From: Sphingobium sp. OAS761
GTDB taxonomy: Bacteria > Pseudomonadota > Alphaproteobacteria > Sphingomonadales > Sphingomonadaceae
Direction of reading: 5' to 3'
Assembly: GCF_024168485.1 (NCBI RefSeq)
Contig: NZ_JALJVY010000016.1
Location: 24,809 to 88,808, forward strand
DNA: 64,000 bases
A program made the translations under genes and the position numbers. The number at the start of each line of letters is the position of its first letter. The stretch's first letter is position 1. Positions 39,887-50,560 of this stretch are shown one piece after another. Below the pieces are notes generated by a model that had not been told where the DNA came from, made no database searches, and was given only the letters and a program-made list of their open reading frames with translations.

Positions 39887-42048
39887 GCGCGCCGGCTAAA
39901 GGATTCCCAGAAACTTCTTCTTCTGGGTCTTTGCTCTTTCGTGCTGCCCTTGCCCTTTTCATCCTTCGCCGTGGTGCCGCGCCCGACATCGTCGCGGGGC
40001 TTGCCGCTCTTGGTCCGTTGCGCCTGCGCGCTGGCTCCGGCCAGAACGGGACCACAGGAGGTCGATTTCGCATCCCCGACATCAACGAAGGCCAGCACCG
40101 ATGCCAGCGGGCCGGCAGCGATACCGAGGGCCGCGCCCGCGCCGCCGCGGGCCAGCAATTCGGGCGTGACGACGCTGAAGCCGGGCTTTGCGAAATAGCC
40201 GCCGATGCCGACCGGCGACTGGCCGGAAAACAGGCTGAACTTCTTGCCGTCGGCGCGGAAGACAAGGTCGAGGCTCTCATTCTTGAACGAAAAACCCCCG
40301 CGCCCCAGCATGACATTCTTCTTCGTGTCGATCAGGATCGGGTCGGCGGCCGCCACGCCGTCGCGCACGGTGAAGGCGATGAGGCCGCAATTAATCTCTA
40401 CCGGCTCCTTCAGCTTCTTCTCGAACATCTTGGTAATGAAGGTGCCGACGTCGATCTCCGCCAACTGGACATTGCGTGCCCACATCGTGCCCGCAGGCAG
40501 GACGACCGCGATCCGACCGTTGGAACGGCTCAGCGAGTCATGCAGCGTGTCGCCAAGGCCGCTCATCTGCACCCGTGCCTTGACCGTGCCTGTGGTGCCC
40601 GATTCCTCGACGCCCCAGCCCTTGAGAAGCGTGCCCATGGGTGTTGGCGACAGGCGAATGTCGTAGGTCGTGCGGACCGGCTGGTTGCGGGCGTTGATCT
40701 CTATGTCCGACGACACATGCCCGCCCGACATGTCGAAGGTCAGCGGCGACAAGGTAAGAAGGCTGTGGTCGAGCTTTACCGTCACTGCGCCGTTGGAGAC
40801 GGGGAGGTTCGGCGCGCGGATCGTCCTGACCGTGTAGTTCACATCGGCATCGAAATTGCGGATCGCCTCGACCCGCAACGGGGCATCGGGGAGCAGGCGC
40901 GGCGTGCCGTTGACAGTGCTTATCGCGCCGTTTGCGCCGCGCGCCTCGATCGCCTGCGGATCATAGCCGATAAAGGGCGCGATATCGACGATGTCGAGTT
41001 TTTGCGTGGCCATGTCGGCGTCGATCAGCAGCCGGTTTTTCGGTAGCGACACGGTCATTTTGCCCGTCAGGTCGCTGTCGCCAAACATGCCCTTGAGCCG
41101 GGTGAAGCGCCATTCCTCGCCCGCCTTCGTCAGCGTAGATGTAAAGCGATAGCGGCGCGTATCGGGGATCGCGACGCCAAGGAAATCGAACAGCAGGCTG
41201 AGATTGGGACCGGTCGTCATGACGCGCAGGTCGCTGCCTTCCAGCACCGTCGCGCCGGGCAGGGTGCCGCTTACCTCGAAGATCGTCGGCCCTGACACAG
41301 CCCGCATCGCCAGCTTGTTGCGACCGCCCGTAACGGTCTCATTGGGCGACAGCAGGCCGCCCGTCAGCGTGAACGGCGTTCCGCGCATCATGCCATCGCC
41401 GGTGAAGCGAATGTCGCGCTCAAACGCCGTGTCCTGCGCCTTGCTTGTCTCGAAGGCGATGTCAGTCGACAGCTGCATCACCGGATCGCGATAGCGGAGC
41501 CGCGTGCCCGCCAGCAACGCCCGCCGGATGAGCGGCAGGTTCATCGGCTCTCCCTTGGCATTGGGATATCCCAGCGCCCAGGTGTTGTGCGAGCGGTCCT
41601 TCGACCATTCGAGGTCGGCAGCGGCGTTGCGCAATTCGAGCCATTTCACGCGATATTTGTCGCCGAACATCAGATTGAACGGAGAGATGCGCATGTCGAT
41701 GAGGTCGGCGCGAAACAGATCTGGCTGGCTGGCCCAGGGGAGGTTGGCAATGCGCATCCCCTCCGCGCGGAACTTGATGGTAATGACGTTGAAATAGAGT
41801 TGGAAGTCGCCGTTGACCTGCACCTGACGCCCTAGCCTGCTGGCCGTGAAGCGTTCGAAGGGATGTTTGAGGAAGCGGCCTTTGGTGATGAACAGGATGA
41901 GCCAGAGCGCGAAGAGGATGCCGACGATCCAAAGCAGGACGCGCACCGGAAAAGGCAGGCGGCGCCAGCGTTCCCGACCGCTACGCGCGTGGTCGCGCCA
42001 TGTGCGGGCAGGCGCGTCGGCGCGCGGCAGAGTTTCAATATCGGCCAT
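39880..42048 (-). CDS. AsmA-family outer-membrane biogenesis protein
   Basis: This 722-residue protein has a cytoplasmic basic N-terminus and one membrane helix (about 37-55, VRVLLWIVGILFALWLILF). A large periplasmic domain with AsmA-type repeats follows, including LSPLTFDMSGGHVSSDIEIN and FKNESLDLVFRADGK near the end. AsmA-like proteins (TamB, YhdP, AsmA) are thought to carry lipids between membranes. The last 60 residues are Lys/Arg/Ser-rich low-complexity sequence. Its stop overlaps the hisN stop by 7 nt on the opposite strand. Confidence 0.82.
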   Translation of the reverse strand: MADIETLPRADAPARTWRDHARSGRERWRRLPFPVRVLLWIVGILFALWLILFITKGRFLKHPFERFTASRLGRQVQVNGDFQLYFNVITIKFRAEGMRIANLPWASQPDLFRADLIDMRISPFNLMFGDKYRVKWLELRNAAADLEWSKDRSHNTWALGYPNAKGEPMNLPLIRRALLAGTRLRYRDPVMQLSTDIAFETSKAQDTAFERDIRFTGDGMMRGTPFTLTGGLLSPNETVTGGRNKLAMRAVSGPTIFEVSGTLPGATVLEGSDLRVMTTGPNLSLLFDFLGVAIPDTRRYRFTSTLTKAGEEWRFTRLKGMFGDSDLTGKMTVSLPKNRLLIDADMATQKLDIVDIAPFIGYDPQAIEARGANGAISTVNGTPRLLPDAPLRVEAIRNFDADVNYTVRTIRAPNLPVSNGAVTVKLDHSLLTLSPLTFDMSGGHVSSDIEINARNQPVRTTYDIRLSPTPMGTLLKGWGVEESGTTGTVKARVQMSGLGDTLHDSLSRSNGRIAVVLPAGTMWARNVQLAEIDVGTFITKMFEKKLKEPVEINCGLIAFTVRDGVAAADPILIDTKKNVMLGRGGFSFKNESLDLVFRADGKKFSLFSGQSPVGIGGYFAKPGFSVVTPELLARGGAGAALGIAAGPLASVLAFVDVGDAKSTSCGPVLAGASAQAQRTKSGKPRDDVGRGTTAKDEKGKGSTKEQRPRRRSFWESFSRRAQ

Positions 42049-42210
42049 GGAGATGGTTCCAACGCTTGCCGATGCGGAATGGCTCCGAATCGCTTGCTTT
42101 TCCGGGGATGGGTGATTAAGGCCCGCCCTTCGCGATATTCAGTGAGACCGCCCGGCTAACTAGGGCTGCCGTGGCTGTCTGTAATCGTCGCGCTGCAAAA
42201 GGAGACGAAA

Positions 42211-42414
42211 ATGCCCAAGATGAAGACCAAGAGCGGTGTGAAGAAGCGCTTCAAATTCACCGCCACCGGCAAGGTCAAGCACGGCGTCGCTGGCAAGCGT
42301 CACCGCCTGATCAGCCACAATGCGAAATATATCCGTCAGAACCGCGGTACGTCCGTCCTGTCGGACGCCGATGCCGGTCATGTGCGCCTGTGGGCGCCCT
42401 ACGGCCTCAAGTAA
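42211..42414 (+). CDS. rpmI: Ribosomal protein bL35
   Basis: This 67-residue basic protein is [20 protein letters not shown] at the N-terminus, with the KRHRLISHN segment typical of bL35. It is a component of the 50S subunit. The ATG follows AAAAGGAGACG. Usually infC precedes rpmI, but here the upstream gene is divergent AsmA and infC is absent. rplT follows after 13 nt. Confidence 0.96.
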   Translation: MPKMKTKSGVKKRFKFTATGKVKHGVAGKRHRLISHNAKYIRQNRGTSVLSDADAGHVRLWAPYGLK

Positions 42415-42427
42415 GGAGTTCTGACCC

Positions 42428-42790
42428 ATGGCACGTGTCAAACGTGGTGTAACCACGAAGGCGAAGCATAAGCGGATTCTGGATCAGGCGAAGGGCTATT
42501 ATGGCCGTCGCAAGAATACCATCCGCATCGCGCGCCAGGCCGTCGAAAAGGCCGGCCAGTACGCCTATCGCGACCGCAAGGTGAAGAAGCGGACCTTCCG
42601 GGGTCTGTGGATTCAGCGCATCAACGCGGGCGTTCGCGCCGAAGGCCTGACCTATTCGCAGTTCATGCATGGCCTGAAGCTGGCCGGCGTCCAACTGGAC
42701 CGCAAGGTTCTGGCCGACATCGCGATGCATGAAGGCGAAGCGTTCAGCGCCATCATCGCCCAGGCGAAGGCTGCGCTGCCCGCCGCCTGA
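42428..42790 (+). CDS. rplT: Ribosomal protein bL20
   Basis: This 120-residue protein is [20 protein letters not shown] at the start, followed by [21 protein letters not shown] and [18 protein letters not shown], all diagnostic for bL20. It is needed early in 50S assembly. The ATG is preceded by AAGGAG. The stop is followed by an intrinsic terminator. Confidence 0.97.
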   Translation: MARVKRGVTTKAKHKRILDQAKGYYGRRKNTIRIARQAVEKAGQYAYRDRKVKKRTFRGLWIQRINAGVRAEGLTYSQFMHGLKLAGVQLDRKVLADIAMHEGEAFSAIIAQAKAALPAA

Positions 42791-42813
42791 GCGGAATGAT
42801 CGCAAGATCGTCC

Positions 42814-42855
42814 AAAGGGGCGCCGGGGCATCAGGCTTCGGCGCCCCTTTTTGTT
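42814..42855 (+). terminator. Intrinsic terminator after rplT
   Basis: AAAGGGGCGCCG (42814-42825) pairs perfectly with CGGCGCCCCTTT (42839-42850). A T-rich tract (TTGTTTTT) follows. This ends the rpmI-rplT transcript. Confidence 0.92.
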
Positions 42856-42960
42856 TTTGCGGTTTCGTTTGTTCCGAATAGCCATTGAGCAACGTCGAGA
42901 TGGCGTATCGAAGGACTGCTCAACCCGAACGGGCAAAGATGAAGGTAAAGGACCCATTGT

Positions 42961-43575
42961 ATGTCGCTGCATCTCTGGTGGATCTACGTCACGGCGGTGT
43001 TCCTGATCTCGGCGACGCCCGGCCCCAACATGCTGCACGTCATGGCGCAGAGCATCGCCCATGGCCCGCGCAAGGCGCTGGCGACAATGGCGGGACTGAT
43101 GAGCGCGGTGCTGCTATGCCTTGTCGCGTCGGCGCTCGGCCTTGGCGCGTTGCTCAAGGCCTCGCCGCGGCTGTTTGACGTGCTGCGCTATGCCGGCGTC
43201 GCCTATCTGGTCTGGCTCGGCATCAAGGCATGGCGCGCGCCAGTGGGCATGGGCGATGCCGCGCGTCCCGTCAAATCCGACCATGCGCTCTTCGCCACCG
43301 GGCTATTGACAGGCCTGTCCAATCCCAAGCTCATTATCTTCGCCGCCGCGCTCTTTCCGCAGTTCATCGTCCTCGATCGGCCCTTCTGGACGCAGCTTGC
43401 CATATTGATCGCCAGCTTCGTGGTGATCGAAAGCTTCTGGTATGGCGTCTACGCTTTGGGTGGCGGCCGGTTGAAGCGCTGGCTCGCCCCCGCCAATCGC
43501 CAGCGCCTGTTCAACCGCGGCACCGGCCTGCTCTTCATCGGCTTCGGCGGAGCGCTGCTTGGGGCGCGCGCCTGA
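42961..43575 (+). CDS. LysE/RhtB-family exporter
   Basis: This 204-residue inner-membrane protein has about six helices and the family start WWIYVTAVFLISATPGPNMLHVM, where the TPGPN motif is diagnostic for LysE/RhtB transporters. The family exports amino acids such as lysine, homoserine or threonine, and the substrate here is unknown. It stands alone between the rplT terminator and pheS, 69 nt before the latter. Confidence 0.87.
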   Translation: MSLHLWWIYVTAVFLISATPGPNMLHVMAQSIAHGPRKALATMAGLMSAVLLCLVASALGLGALLKASPRLFDVLRYAGVAYLVWLGIKAWRAPVGMGDAARPVKSDHALFATGLLTGLSNPKLIIFAAALFPQFIVLDRPFWTQLAILIASFVVIESFWYGVYALGGGRLKRWLAPANRQRLFNRGTGLLFIGFGGALLGARA

Positions 43576-43644
43576 CCCTTCCCTTGACGCACCTGCGTCG
43601 CTAAGGCGCGGGCATGGTTTTGCCCCTCAGGCTCTGGAAGAAGA

Positions 43645-44736
43645 ATGACCGAGATTAGCGCATTGAAAGCCGGCCTGATCGCCGACATCGCCGCGGCGGA
43701 GACGCTGGACGCGCTGGAGGCGCTGCGCGTGGGGGCGATGGGCAAGAGCGGGGTTGTCACCGGGCTGCTCAAGACTCTTGGGTCCATGTCGCCCGATGAA
43801 CGGCTGGAAAAAGGCCCGCCGATACAGGATCTGCGCGAATCGGTAACGGTGGCGCTGGCCGAGCGGAAGGCTGCGCTGGAGCAGGCGGCGCTGGACGTGA
43901 AGCTGGCGTCTGAGAAGGTCGACATGACCCTGCCGGTCGATATCGGACCGCAAGGAACCGTCCACGCAGTCAGCCAGGTAATGGACGAACTGGCCGAAAT
44001 CTTCGCCGACCTCGGCTTCTCCGTCGCCACCGGGCCGGAGATCGAGGACGACTGGCATAATTTCACCGCGCTCAACATTCCCGAGACGCACCCGGCGCGC
44101 GCGATGCACGATACCTTCTACTTCCCCGATGAGGAGGGGCAGAAGAAGATGCTGCTGCGCACCCATACCTCGCCGGTGCAGATCCGTACGATGATGAACC
44201 AGGAGCCGCCGATCCGCATCATCGCGCCCGGCCGCGTCTATCGCAGCGACAGCGATGCGACACACACGCCGATGTTCCACCAGATCGAAGGGCTGGTGAT
44301 CGACAAGGGCATCACGCTCGGTCACCTGAAATGGACGCTGGAAACCTTCCTCAAGGCGTTCTTCGAACGCGAGGATATCGTGCTGCGGCTTCGGCCGAGC
44401 TATTTCCCCTTCACCGAGCCGTCGGTGGAGGTCGATGTAGGCTATACGCTGGTGAACGGCCAGCGCGTCATCGGCGGCGACGGCGACAGCCCGGGCGGCG
44501 GGTGGCTGGAGGTGCTGGGAAGCGGCATGGTCAACCGCCGCGTGATCGCAGCGTGCGGGCTCGACCCTGATGAATGGCAGGGCTTTGCCTTCGGCACCGG
44601 CGTCGACCGCCTGGCCATGCTCAAATACGGAATGAACGACTTGCGCGCCTTCTTCGACGGCGATCTGCGCTGGTTGAAACATTACGGCTTCTCGGCACTG
44701 GACGTGCCGACGCTGAGCGGGGGAGTGGGCGCATGA
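43645..44736 (+). CDS. pheS: Phenylalanyl-tRNA synthetase alpha subunit
   Basis: This 363-residue class II synthetase alpha subunit has an N-terminal coiled-coil for tRNA binding (about 1-90). Class II motifs are [20 protein letters not shown] (motif 2) and [11 protein letters not shown] (motif 3). The start at 43645 gives [11 protein letters not shown] and follows GGAAGAAG. It overlaps pheT by 4 nt (ATGA), consistent with production of the alpha2-beta2 enzyme in equal amounts. Confidence 0.96.
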   Translation: MTEISALKAGLIADIAAAETLDALEALRVGAMGKSGVVTGLLKTLGSMSPDERLEKGPPIQDLRESVTVALAERKAALEQAALDVKLASEKVDMTLPVDIGPQGTVHAVSQVMDELAEIFADLGFSVATGPEIEDDWHNFTALNIPETHPARAMHDTFYFPDEEGQKKMLLRTHTSPVQIRTMMNQEPPIRIIAPGRVYRSDSDATHTPMFHQIEGLVIDKGITLGHLKWTLETFLKAFFEREDIVLRLRPSYFPFTEPSVEVDVGYTLVNGQRVIGGDGDSPGGGWLEVLGSGMVNRRVIAACGLDPDEWQGFAFGTGVDRLAMLKYGMNDLRAFFDGDLRWLKHYGFSALDVPTLSGGVGA

Positions 44737-47150
44737 AGTTCACACTGAGCTGGCTGAAAACGCATCTCGACACGCGTGCGGACCTGGCGACCATCCTAAA
44801 GGCGCTGAACGCCATCGGCCTGGAGGTCGAGGGTGTGGAGAATCCGGCCGAGAAGCTGGGCGCGTTCAAGATCGCCAGGGTGCTGACCGCGCAGAAGCAT
44901 CCACAGGCCGACAAGTTGCAGGTGCTCACCGTCGACCACGGCGACGGCAACCCGCTTCAGGTGGTTTGCGGCGCGCCCAATGCGCGTGCCGGACTGGTCG
45001 GCGTTTTCGGGGTCGAGGGCGCGGTAGTGCCGGCAAACGGCATGGTGCTGAAAAAGACAGCGATCCGGGGCGTCGAATCCAACGGCATGATGTGCAGCGT
45101 GCGCGAACTGGAACTGGGCGAGGACCATGACGGTATCATCGAACTGGTCGAAGACGCGCCCGTGGGACAGGTATATGCACAATGGGCGGGACTGGACGAT
45201 CCGGTCATCGACGTGTCGATCACGCCCAACCGGCAGGATTGCATGGGTGTGCGCGGCATTGCCCGCGATCTGGCGGCGGCGGGCCTTGGCACGCTGAACG
45301 CGATCATCGTGCCGGAAATACAGGGCTTCGGTCCCGGGCCGGACGTGCGGACCGAGGATATGGACGGCTGCCCCGCCTTTTTCGCGCGCAGCGTGCGCGG
45401 CGTGACCAACGGCGCGTCGCCCGAATGGATGGCGCGCCGGTTGAAGGCCATCGGGCAAAAGCCGATCAGCGCCCTGGTCGACATAACCAATTACATCATG
45501 ATCGACCTCGGTCGGCCGCTGCATGTCTATGACATGGCGACGCTGAAGGGCGGGCTCGTCGCCCGGAAGGGCAGGGCAGGAGAACAGGTGCTGGCGCTCA
45601 ACGGCAAGACCTACACTGTCGACGAGACGATGACCGTGATTGCCGACGACGAAGCGGTGCACGATATCGGCGGCATCATGGGCGGCGAACATTCCGGCGC
45701 GCAGGACGGTACGACCGAGGTGCTGATCGAATGCGCCTATTTCACGCCGGAGCGCATCGCCGTCACGGGCCAGAAGCTGGGCCTTTCGAGCGACGCGCGC
45801 GGGCGGTTCGAGCGCGGTGTCGACCCGGCGTTCCTGGACGATGGCCTATCGATCGCGACTAGTCTGGTCATGACCCTGTGCGGCGGGACGTCGAGCGAGG
45901 CGACACGCGCCGGGGCACCGCCGATGGAGCCGAGGACCGTGACATATGCGCCGGGGCAATGTCTGGCCCTGGCCGGCGTCGACGTGGCCGCCGACCGGCA
46001 GAAGGAAATTCTGGAAAGCCTGGGCTTTGCCGTCAGCGCGATAAGCGGCGGCGTCGAATATCAGGACGGGATGCCGGTGGTGACGCCCGATCAATGGTAC
46101 GTGACCGTGCCGACATGGCGCCGGGACGTTGATGGCTGGCCGGACATCGTCGAGGAAGTCGTGCGCATCGTGGGTCTGGACCATGTGCCCTCGACCCCGC
46201 TGCCGCGCGTGCCGGGTGTGGCGCGCCCGACCGCGACGCCCGAGCAACTGACCGAGCGTCGTGTGCGTCGCACGGCGGCTGCCCGCGGCCTTGCCGAAGC
46301 GATCAACTGGTCTTTCATTTCCGAGAAAGAGGCCGCGGCGGTGGGTGGCGGCGACTGGACGCTGGCGAACCCGATTTCGGAAGACCTCAAGGTCATGCGT
46401 CCTTCCCTGCTGCCGGGGCTTTTGTCGGCGACCAAGCGCAACGCGGACCGGGGGGCGACGCAGGTGCGCCTGTTCGAACTGGGGCGCCGCTACTTCAAGC
46501 AGGGCGAGCGAGCGACGGTGGGCTTCGTACTGGCTGGCGAGAAGGTCGCGCGCCAGTGGCAGTCCGGCAAGGCCCAGCCCTTTGACGCTTTCGACGCGAA
46601 GGCCGAAGTGATCGCGCTGCTGGCCGCCGCCGGTGCGCCGGTCGCCAATCTCCAGAGCTTCGGCGAAGCTTCGGCCGCCTATCATCCGGGCCAATCGGGT
46701 ACGCTCCGGCTGGGGCCAAAGGTGATCCTCGCCGAATATGGCGTACTGCATCCCAGTCTTGCAAAAACCTTCGGGCTCACGGGTTTCGTGGTCGCGGGCG
46801 AGATTTTCCTCAACGCTATCCCGGGCAAGCGCAAGGCAGGTTTCATGCGTGCGCCCTATGCGCCGCCCGCGCTCCAGGCGGTGAAGCGCGACTTCGCCTT
46901 TCTTGTGCCCGAGGCGGTAGAGGCGGATGCTGTGGTCCGCGCAGTCAAGGGGGCGGACAAGAAGACCATCGTGGATGCCCGCCTGTTCGACCTGTTTGTC
47001 GGACCGGGGGTGGAGGAAGGCATGAAGTCGCTTGCCGTCGAAGTCACGCTGCAACCGGGCGACAAGAGCTTTTCCCAGGAAGAGCTTGAGGCGATCAGCG
47101 CTGCCGTAGTCAGGAGCGCGCAAAAGCTGGGCGCGTCGCTGCGAGGATAG
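44733..47150 (+). CDS. pheT: Phenylalanyl-tRNA synthetase beta subunit
   Basis: This 805-residue subunit has the N-terminal EMAP/OB-type domain ([21 protein letters not shown], about 42-62), B3/B4 editing domain, B5 domain, a catalytic-like core (EAINWSFIS) and a C-terminal ferredoxin-like anticodon-binding domain. The start [13 protein letters not shown] is the family norm and overlaps the pheS stop. The open frame upstream is inside pheS and not real. Confidence 0.96.
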   Translation: MKFTLSWLKTHLDTRADLATILKALNAIGLEVEGVENPAEKLGAFKIARVLTAQKHPQADKLQVLTVDHGDGNPLQVVCGAPNARAGLVGVFGVEGAVVPANGMVLKKTAIRGVESNGMMCSVRELELGEDHDGIIELVEDAPVGQVYAQWAGLDDPVIDVSITPNRQDCMGVRGIARDLAAAGLGTLNAIIVPEIQGFGPGPDVRTEDMDGCPAFFARSVRGVTNGASPEWMARRLKAIGQKPISALVDITNYIMIDLGRPLHVYDMATLKGGLVARKGRAGEQVLALNGKTYTVDETMTVIADDEAVHDIGGIMGGEHSGAQDGTTEVLIECAYFTPERIAVTGQKLGLSSDARGRFERGVDPAFLDDGLSIATSLVMTLCGGTSSEATRAGAPPMEPRTVTYAPGQCLALAGVDVAADRQKEILESLGFAVSAISGGVEYQDGMPVVTPDQWYVTVPTWRRDVDGWPDIVEEVVRIVGLDHVPSTPLPRVPGVARPTATPEQLTERRVRRTAAARGLAEAINWSFISEKEAAAVGGGDWTLANPISEDLKVMRPSLLPGLLSATKRNADRGATQVRLFELGRRYFKQGERATVGFVLAGEKVARQWQSGKAQPFDAFDAKAEVIALLAAAGAPVANLQSFGEASAAYHPGQSGTLRLGPKVILAEYGVLHPSLAKTFGLTGFVVAGEIFLNAIPGKRKAGFMRAPYAPPALQAVKRDFAFLVPEAVEADAVVRAVKGADKKTIVDARLFDLFVGPGVEEGMKSLAVEVTLQPGDKSFSQEELEAISAAVVRSAQKLGASLRG

Positions 47151-47224
47151 GAAACGCCATTTCGCTTCAGGCGGGATCGGCGCCCCTTTCCCGTCTCCGC
47201 CTCAAGCCAGGCTTGCAGCGACCG

Positions 47225-47758
47225 CTAGTTTTTCGTGTCCTTCCTTTTCCCGGGGGCAGGCGGCGGCGGGACCGGCGCGATCCTGCAACCCTTGGCGGAT
47301 GCCAGTCCGCGCAGATAGCCGCGTCGCGCGATGCCGGCGGTCACGGCAGCCTGCAACCGGCGCTCGGCAGGCGCGGCGCCGCTGATTTCGCGCACCAGGC
47401 CCCGGAAAGGGATCAGCGAGTTGACTATGGTCTTGCCCACCGCCTCGGCGATCTTGCCCGTGCGATTTTCATTGGCTTCCTTGCCCACGGTAAAGTCGTC
47501 GCCCAGCACTGCGTCCAGTTCGCCGAGATCGCGGTTCAGCGCCTTGCAGGTGCGGCTCGCGGGCGCGGCATAGGGATTTTCGACAGCCTTCGTCAGGACC
47601 GGCGGGATATCGTCCTTGTCGAGTCCGACGTCACGCACGGGCTGGCTTGCGATCTTGCCGGCCCGATCCAGCGTATCGTCCCGTTTTTCCCTGTCCTGCG
47701 CCACTGCCGCGCCGGACAGCAGAAAGGAAAGGATCAGTCCTCCTGTCATGCTTTTCAT
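47225..47758 (-). CDS. Secreted hypothetical protein
   Basis: This 177-residue protein has a clear signal peptide (MKSMTGGLILSFLLSGAAVA). The mature part is mostly helical and polar, with single cysteines in SRTCKALNRDLGELDAVLGDD and SAKGCRIAPVPPPPAPGK that could pair. It ends in a Pro/Lys-rich tail. I recognise no family. It converges on pheT (74 nt) and is divergent from the aldose-1-epimerase-like gene. Confidence 0.65.
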   Translation of the reverse strand: MKSMTGGLILSFLLSGAAVAQDREKRDDTLDRAGKIASQPVRDVGLDKDDIPPVLTKAVENPYAAPASRTCKALNRDLGELDAVLGDDFTVGKEANENRTGKIAEAVGKTIVNSLIPFRGLVREISGAAPAERRLQAAVTAGIARRGYLRGLASAKGCRIAPVPPPPAPGKRKDTKN

Positions 47759-47882
47759 TGTCTTGTCTCCCGCCGCTTCAACCGGCGGACCGGCATGTCG
47801 GTTCCCTGGCGAAACGATTGCACGGCAAGACAGCAGTGCCGGTCCGGGCTATGGCCGTACGACCCGCAGGAGACCGTAATCT

Positions 47883-48764
47883 GTGACCGACGATTGCCTT
47901 ATCATAGCTTCCCCCGGACTGACCGCCGCAATCCAGCCGCTGGGCGCAGAACTCCTGTCGCTTGCCGATGCGCAAGGACGCGAACTGATGACCGATGCCG
48001 ATCCCCGCTGGTGGGGCGGCCATGCCCCATTGCTCTTCCCGTTCGTCGGCCGATCGCGCGGCGATGTCTATCGTGTCAACGGCCATGAATTCGCGATGCC
48101 GCAGCATGGCTTTGCGCGACGCAAGAGCTTTGCGCTGGAAACGCATGGACAGGGCGCGCTGGGGTTGCGGCTGGAGGCGGACGACGAGACGCGGTCCGTC
48201 TACCCATTTGAATTCCGACTGGACATGGGGTTCGTCGTCGATGACGTGACGCTGCGCATGACCGCCACGATCACCAACATGGGCGGGGCGAGGATGCCAT
48301 TTTCCTTCGGCTATCACCCGGCCTTCGCCTGGCCGCTGCCCTATGGCGGGCAAGTCGAGGATCATCGCATCATATTCGACCGGCCCGAGCCCGCGCCGAT
48401 CCGCAAGGTGGGCAATGAACCCGGCCTGATCGCCCGCGAAACCTTTCCATCGCCGGTGACCGGCGACACGCTGATCCCAACCCACGCCATGTTCGAGGGC
48501 GACGCGCTGATCTGGGACGATTTGAACAGCCGATCGCTCACTTGGGGTGTGCCTGGCAAACCGCATCTGAAGATCGACTTTCCCGATATGCCGTGGCTCG
48601 GTCTTTGGCAGAAGCCGGGCGCTCATTATCTGTGCGTCGAGCCTTGGGCGGGCATGGCCGATCCGGTTGGGTTCGACGGCGACATATGGGACAAGCCTGG
48701 CATCATGGCGCTGCCGCCCGGTGGTTCGCGCAGCTTCCGGATGGGCGTGACGCTGGTTGCCTGA
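47883..48764 (+). CDS. Aldose-1-epimerase-like (galactose mutarotase fold) protein
   Basis: This 293-residue protein resembles the LacX/YeaD-like mutarotases. Visible blocks are LLFPFVGRSRGDVYRVNGHEFAMPQHGFAR, with the conserved arginine and histidine, and FSFGYHPAF with the second catalytic histidine. It probably interconverts anomers of a hexose or hexose-phosphate. The start is GTG at 47883, and no better ATG lies nearby. It precedes prfC by 44 nt. Confidence 0.82.
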   Translation: MTDDCLIIASPGLTAAIQPLGAELLSLADAQGRELMTDADPRWWGGHAPLLFPFVGRSRGDVYRVNGHEFAMPQHGFARRKSFALETHGQGALGLRLEADDETRSVYPFEFRLDMGFVVDDVTLRMTATITNMGGARMPFSFGYHPAFAWPLPYGGQVEDHRIIFDRPEPAPIRKVGNEPGLIARETFPSPVTGDTLIPTHAMFEGDALIWDDLNSRSLTWGVPGKPHLKIDFPDMPWLGLWQKPGAHYLCVEPWAGMADPVGFDGDIWDKPGIMALPPGGSRSFRMGVTLVA

Positions 48765-48808
48765 CGCGCGACTCGCTTTGGACGTAAAAATCCCTATATG
48801 GGCGCGCC

Positions 48809-50386
48809 ATGACCATTCCATCCCGCCGCACCTTCGCGATCATTTCCCACCCCGACGCCGGCAAGACCACGCTGACCGAAAAGCTGCTGCTGGAAGGTGG
48901 CGCTATCCATCTGGCCGGCGAGGTGAAGGCGCGCGGGGCGAACCGGCGCGCGCGGTCGGACTGGATGAAGATCGAGCAGCAGCGCGGCATTTCCGTCACC
49001 TCGTCGGTCATGACGTTCGAGCGGACGCGCGACGGAGAAACCATCACTTTCAACCTGCTCGACACGCCGGGGCACGAGGATTTCAGCGAGGACACCTATC
49101 GCACGCTGACCGCCGTCGACAGCGCGGTCATGGTGATCGATGCGGCCAAAGGCATCGAGCCGCAGACCCGCAAGCTGTTCGAGGTCTGTCGGCTGCGCAA
49201 TGTTCCGATCATCACCTTCGTTAACAAGGTGGATCGGGAAGGTCGCGAGATTTTCGGCCTGCTGGACGAGGTGGCGGACCAGTTGCAGCTCGACGTCTGC
49301 CCGATGAGCTGGCCCGCCGGCATGGGCGGCGAATTCGAGGGGATCTATGATTTCGCCACCAGCCGCCTTCGTCAGCCGACCGGCCCGTCGCGCGAATATG
49401 AAGGCAAGGAGGCCTATGTCACGGGTCTTGACGATCCGAAACTGGCGGAGCTGCTGTCGGACCAGGCGCTGGAAAAGCTGCGCGAGGAAGCGGAACTGGC
49501 GCAGGGCGGCTATGCCGAATTCGACCTCGGCCGCTATCGCGCCGGTGACCTGACGCCGGTCTATTTCGGCTCGGCGCTCAAGCTGTTCGGGGTTACCGAA
49601 CTGATCGACGCTCTGGGCCAGCACGCGCCCCCGCCGCGCGCACAACCGGCCGAGCCGGCGCCGGTGGAGCCGGAACAGAGCGAAGTCACCGGCTTCATCT
49701 TCAAGGTGCAGGCGAACATGGACCCGATGCACCGCGACCGCATCGCCTTCATGCGGCTTTGTTCGGGGAAGTTCAAACGCGGCATGAAGCTGACCCCCAG
49801 CGGATCGGGAAAGCCGCTTGCCGTTCATTCGCCCATTCTGTTCTTCGCGCAGGATCGCGAACTGGCGGACGAGGCGTTTCCGGGCGATATCATCGGCATT
49901 CCCAATCACGGCGCGTTGCGCGTCGGCGATACTCTTAGTGAAAAGCCGGGGTTGCGCTTCACCGGGTTGCCCAATTTCGCGCCGGAAATATTGCGCCGCG
50001 TGGTGCTGAAGGACCCGACCAAGACCAAGCAGCTTCGCAAGGCGTTAGACGATCTGAGCGAGGAGGGCGTGATCCAGGTCTTCTATCCGGAGATCGGCAG
50101 CCAGTGGATCGTCGGCGTAGTCGGGCAGCTTCAACTCGAAGTGCTGATTTCGCGGCTTGAGGCGGAATATAAGGTCGCGGCGGGTCTCGAACCTTCGCCG
50201 TTCGACACGGCCCGCTGGATCAGCGGCGATGATGCCGCGATAAAAGACCTGGTCGCCTACAACGGCGGCAACATGGCGAAGGATCGGGACGGCAACCTGG
50301 TTTTCATGGCCAAGAGCGCGTGGGACATCGGCTACCAGCAGGAACGGCACCCCAAGGTCAAGTTCAGCGCAACCAAGGAGCGGTGA
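48809..50386 (+). CDS. prfC: Peptide chain release factor 3
   Basis: This 525-residue translational GTPase recycles RF1/RF2. The G1 motif SHPDAGKTTLTEKLL, G3 DTPGHEDFSEDTYRTL and G4 NKVDREGREIF are all intact, and the RF3-specific insertion PIITFVNKVDREGREIFGLLDEV separates it from EF-G. No Shine-Dalgarno lies before the ATG. TATATG sits 8 nt upstream (48795-48800), so the message may be leaderless or nearly so. Confidence 0.95.
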   Translation: MTIPSRRTFAIISHPDAGKTTLTEKLLLEGGAIHLAGEVKARGANRRARSDWMKIEQQRGISVTSSVMTFERTRDGETITFNLLDTPGHEDFSEDTYRTLTAVDSAVMVIDAAKGIEPQTRKLFEVCRLRNVPIITFVNKVDREGREIFGLLDEVADQLQLDVCPMSWPAGMGGEFEGIYDFATSRLRQPTGPSREYEGKEAYVTGLDDPKLAELLSDQALEKLREEAELAQGGYAEFDLGRYRAGDLTPVYFGSALKLFGVTELIDALGQHAPPPRAQPAEPAPVEPEQSEVTGFIFKVQANMDPMHRDRIAFMRLCSGKFKRGMKLTPSGSGKPLAVHSPILFFAQDRELADEAFPGDIIGIPNHGALRVGDTLSEKPGLRFTGLPNFAPEILRRVVLKDPTKTKQLRKALDDLSEEGVIQVFYPEIGSQWIVGVVGQLQLEVLISRLEAEYKVAAGLEPSPFDTARWISGDDAAIKDLVAYNGGNMAKDRDGNLVFMAKSAWDIGYQQERHPKVKFSATKER

Positions 50387-50405
50387 GACCCTGCGGGGTG
50401 GCCGG

Positions 50406-50531
50406 TCAGGCCGACACCCGGTCCTCGCACGGCGCCTTGTTCGAAAGTGCGACGAATATCCCCGCGAACAGATGGACGGCGATCGCCGCGACAGGCGGCA
50501 GATGTCGGACTTGCCACCGCCGCCTTTTCAT
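50406..50531 (-). CDS. Possible 41-residue single-span membrane peptide
   Basis: A short frame begins 29 nt downstream of the cyclotransferase gene on the same strand. The translation starts MKRRRWQVRHLPPVAAIAV, a strongly basic N-terminus followed by a hydrophobic helix (about 12-29) and a polar tail ending EDRVSA. This positive-inside layout suits a small membrane protein. The ribosome-binding site is weak (ACGGAA). No homologue is known to me, so it is a candidate only. Confidence 0.35.
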   Translation of the reverse strand: MKRRRWQVRHLPPVAAIAVHLFAGIFVALSNKAPCEDRVSA

Positions 50532-50560
50532 TTCCGTTTGTCCTGACGTCGAAAAGCCGG

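Noticed and set aside
42049..42210. infC upstream of rpmI
   Set aside because: Only 162 nt separate rpmI from the divergent AsmA gene, with no translation initiation factor 3 sequence.
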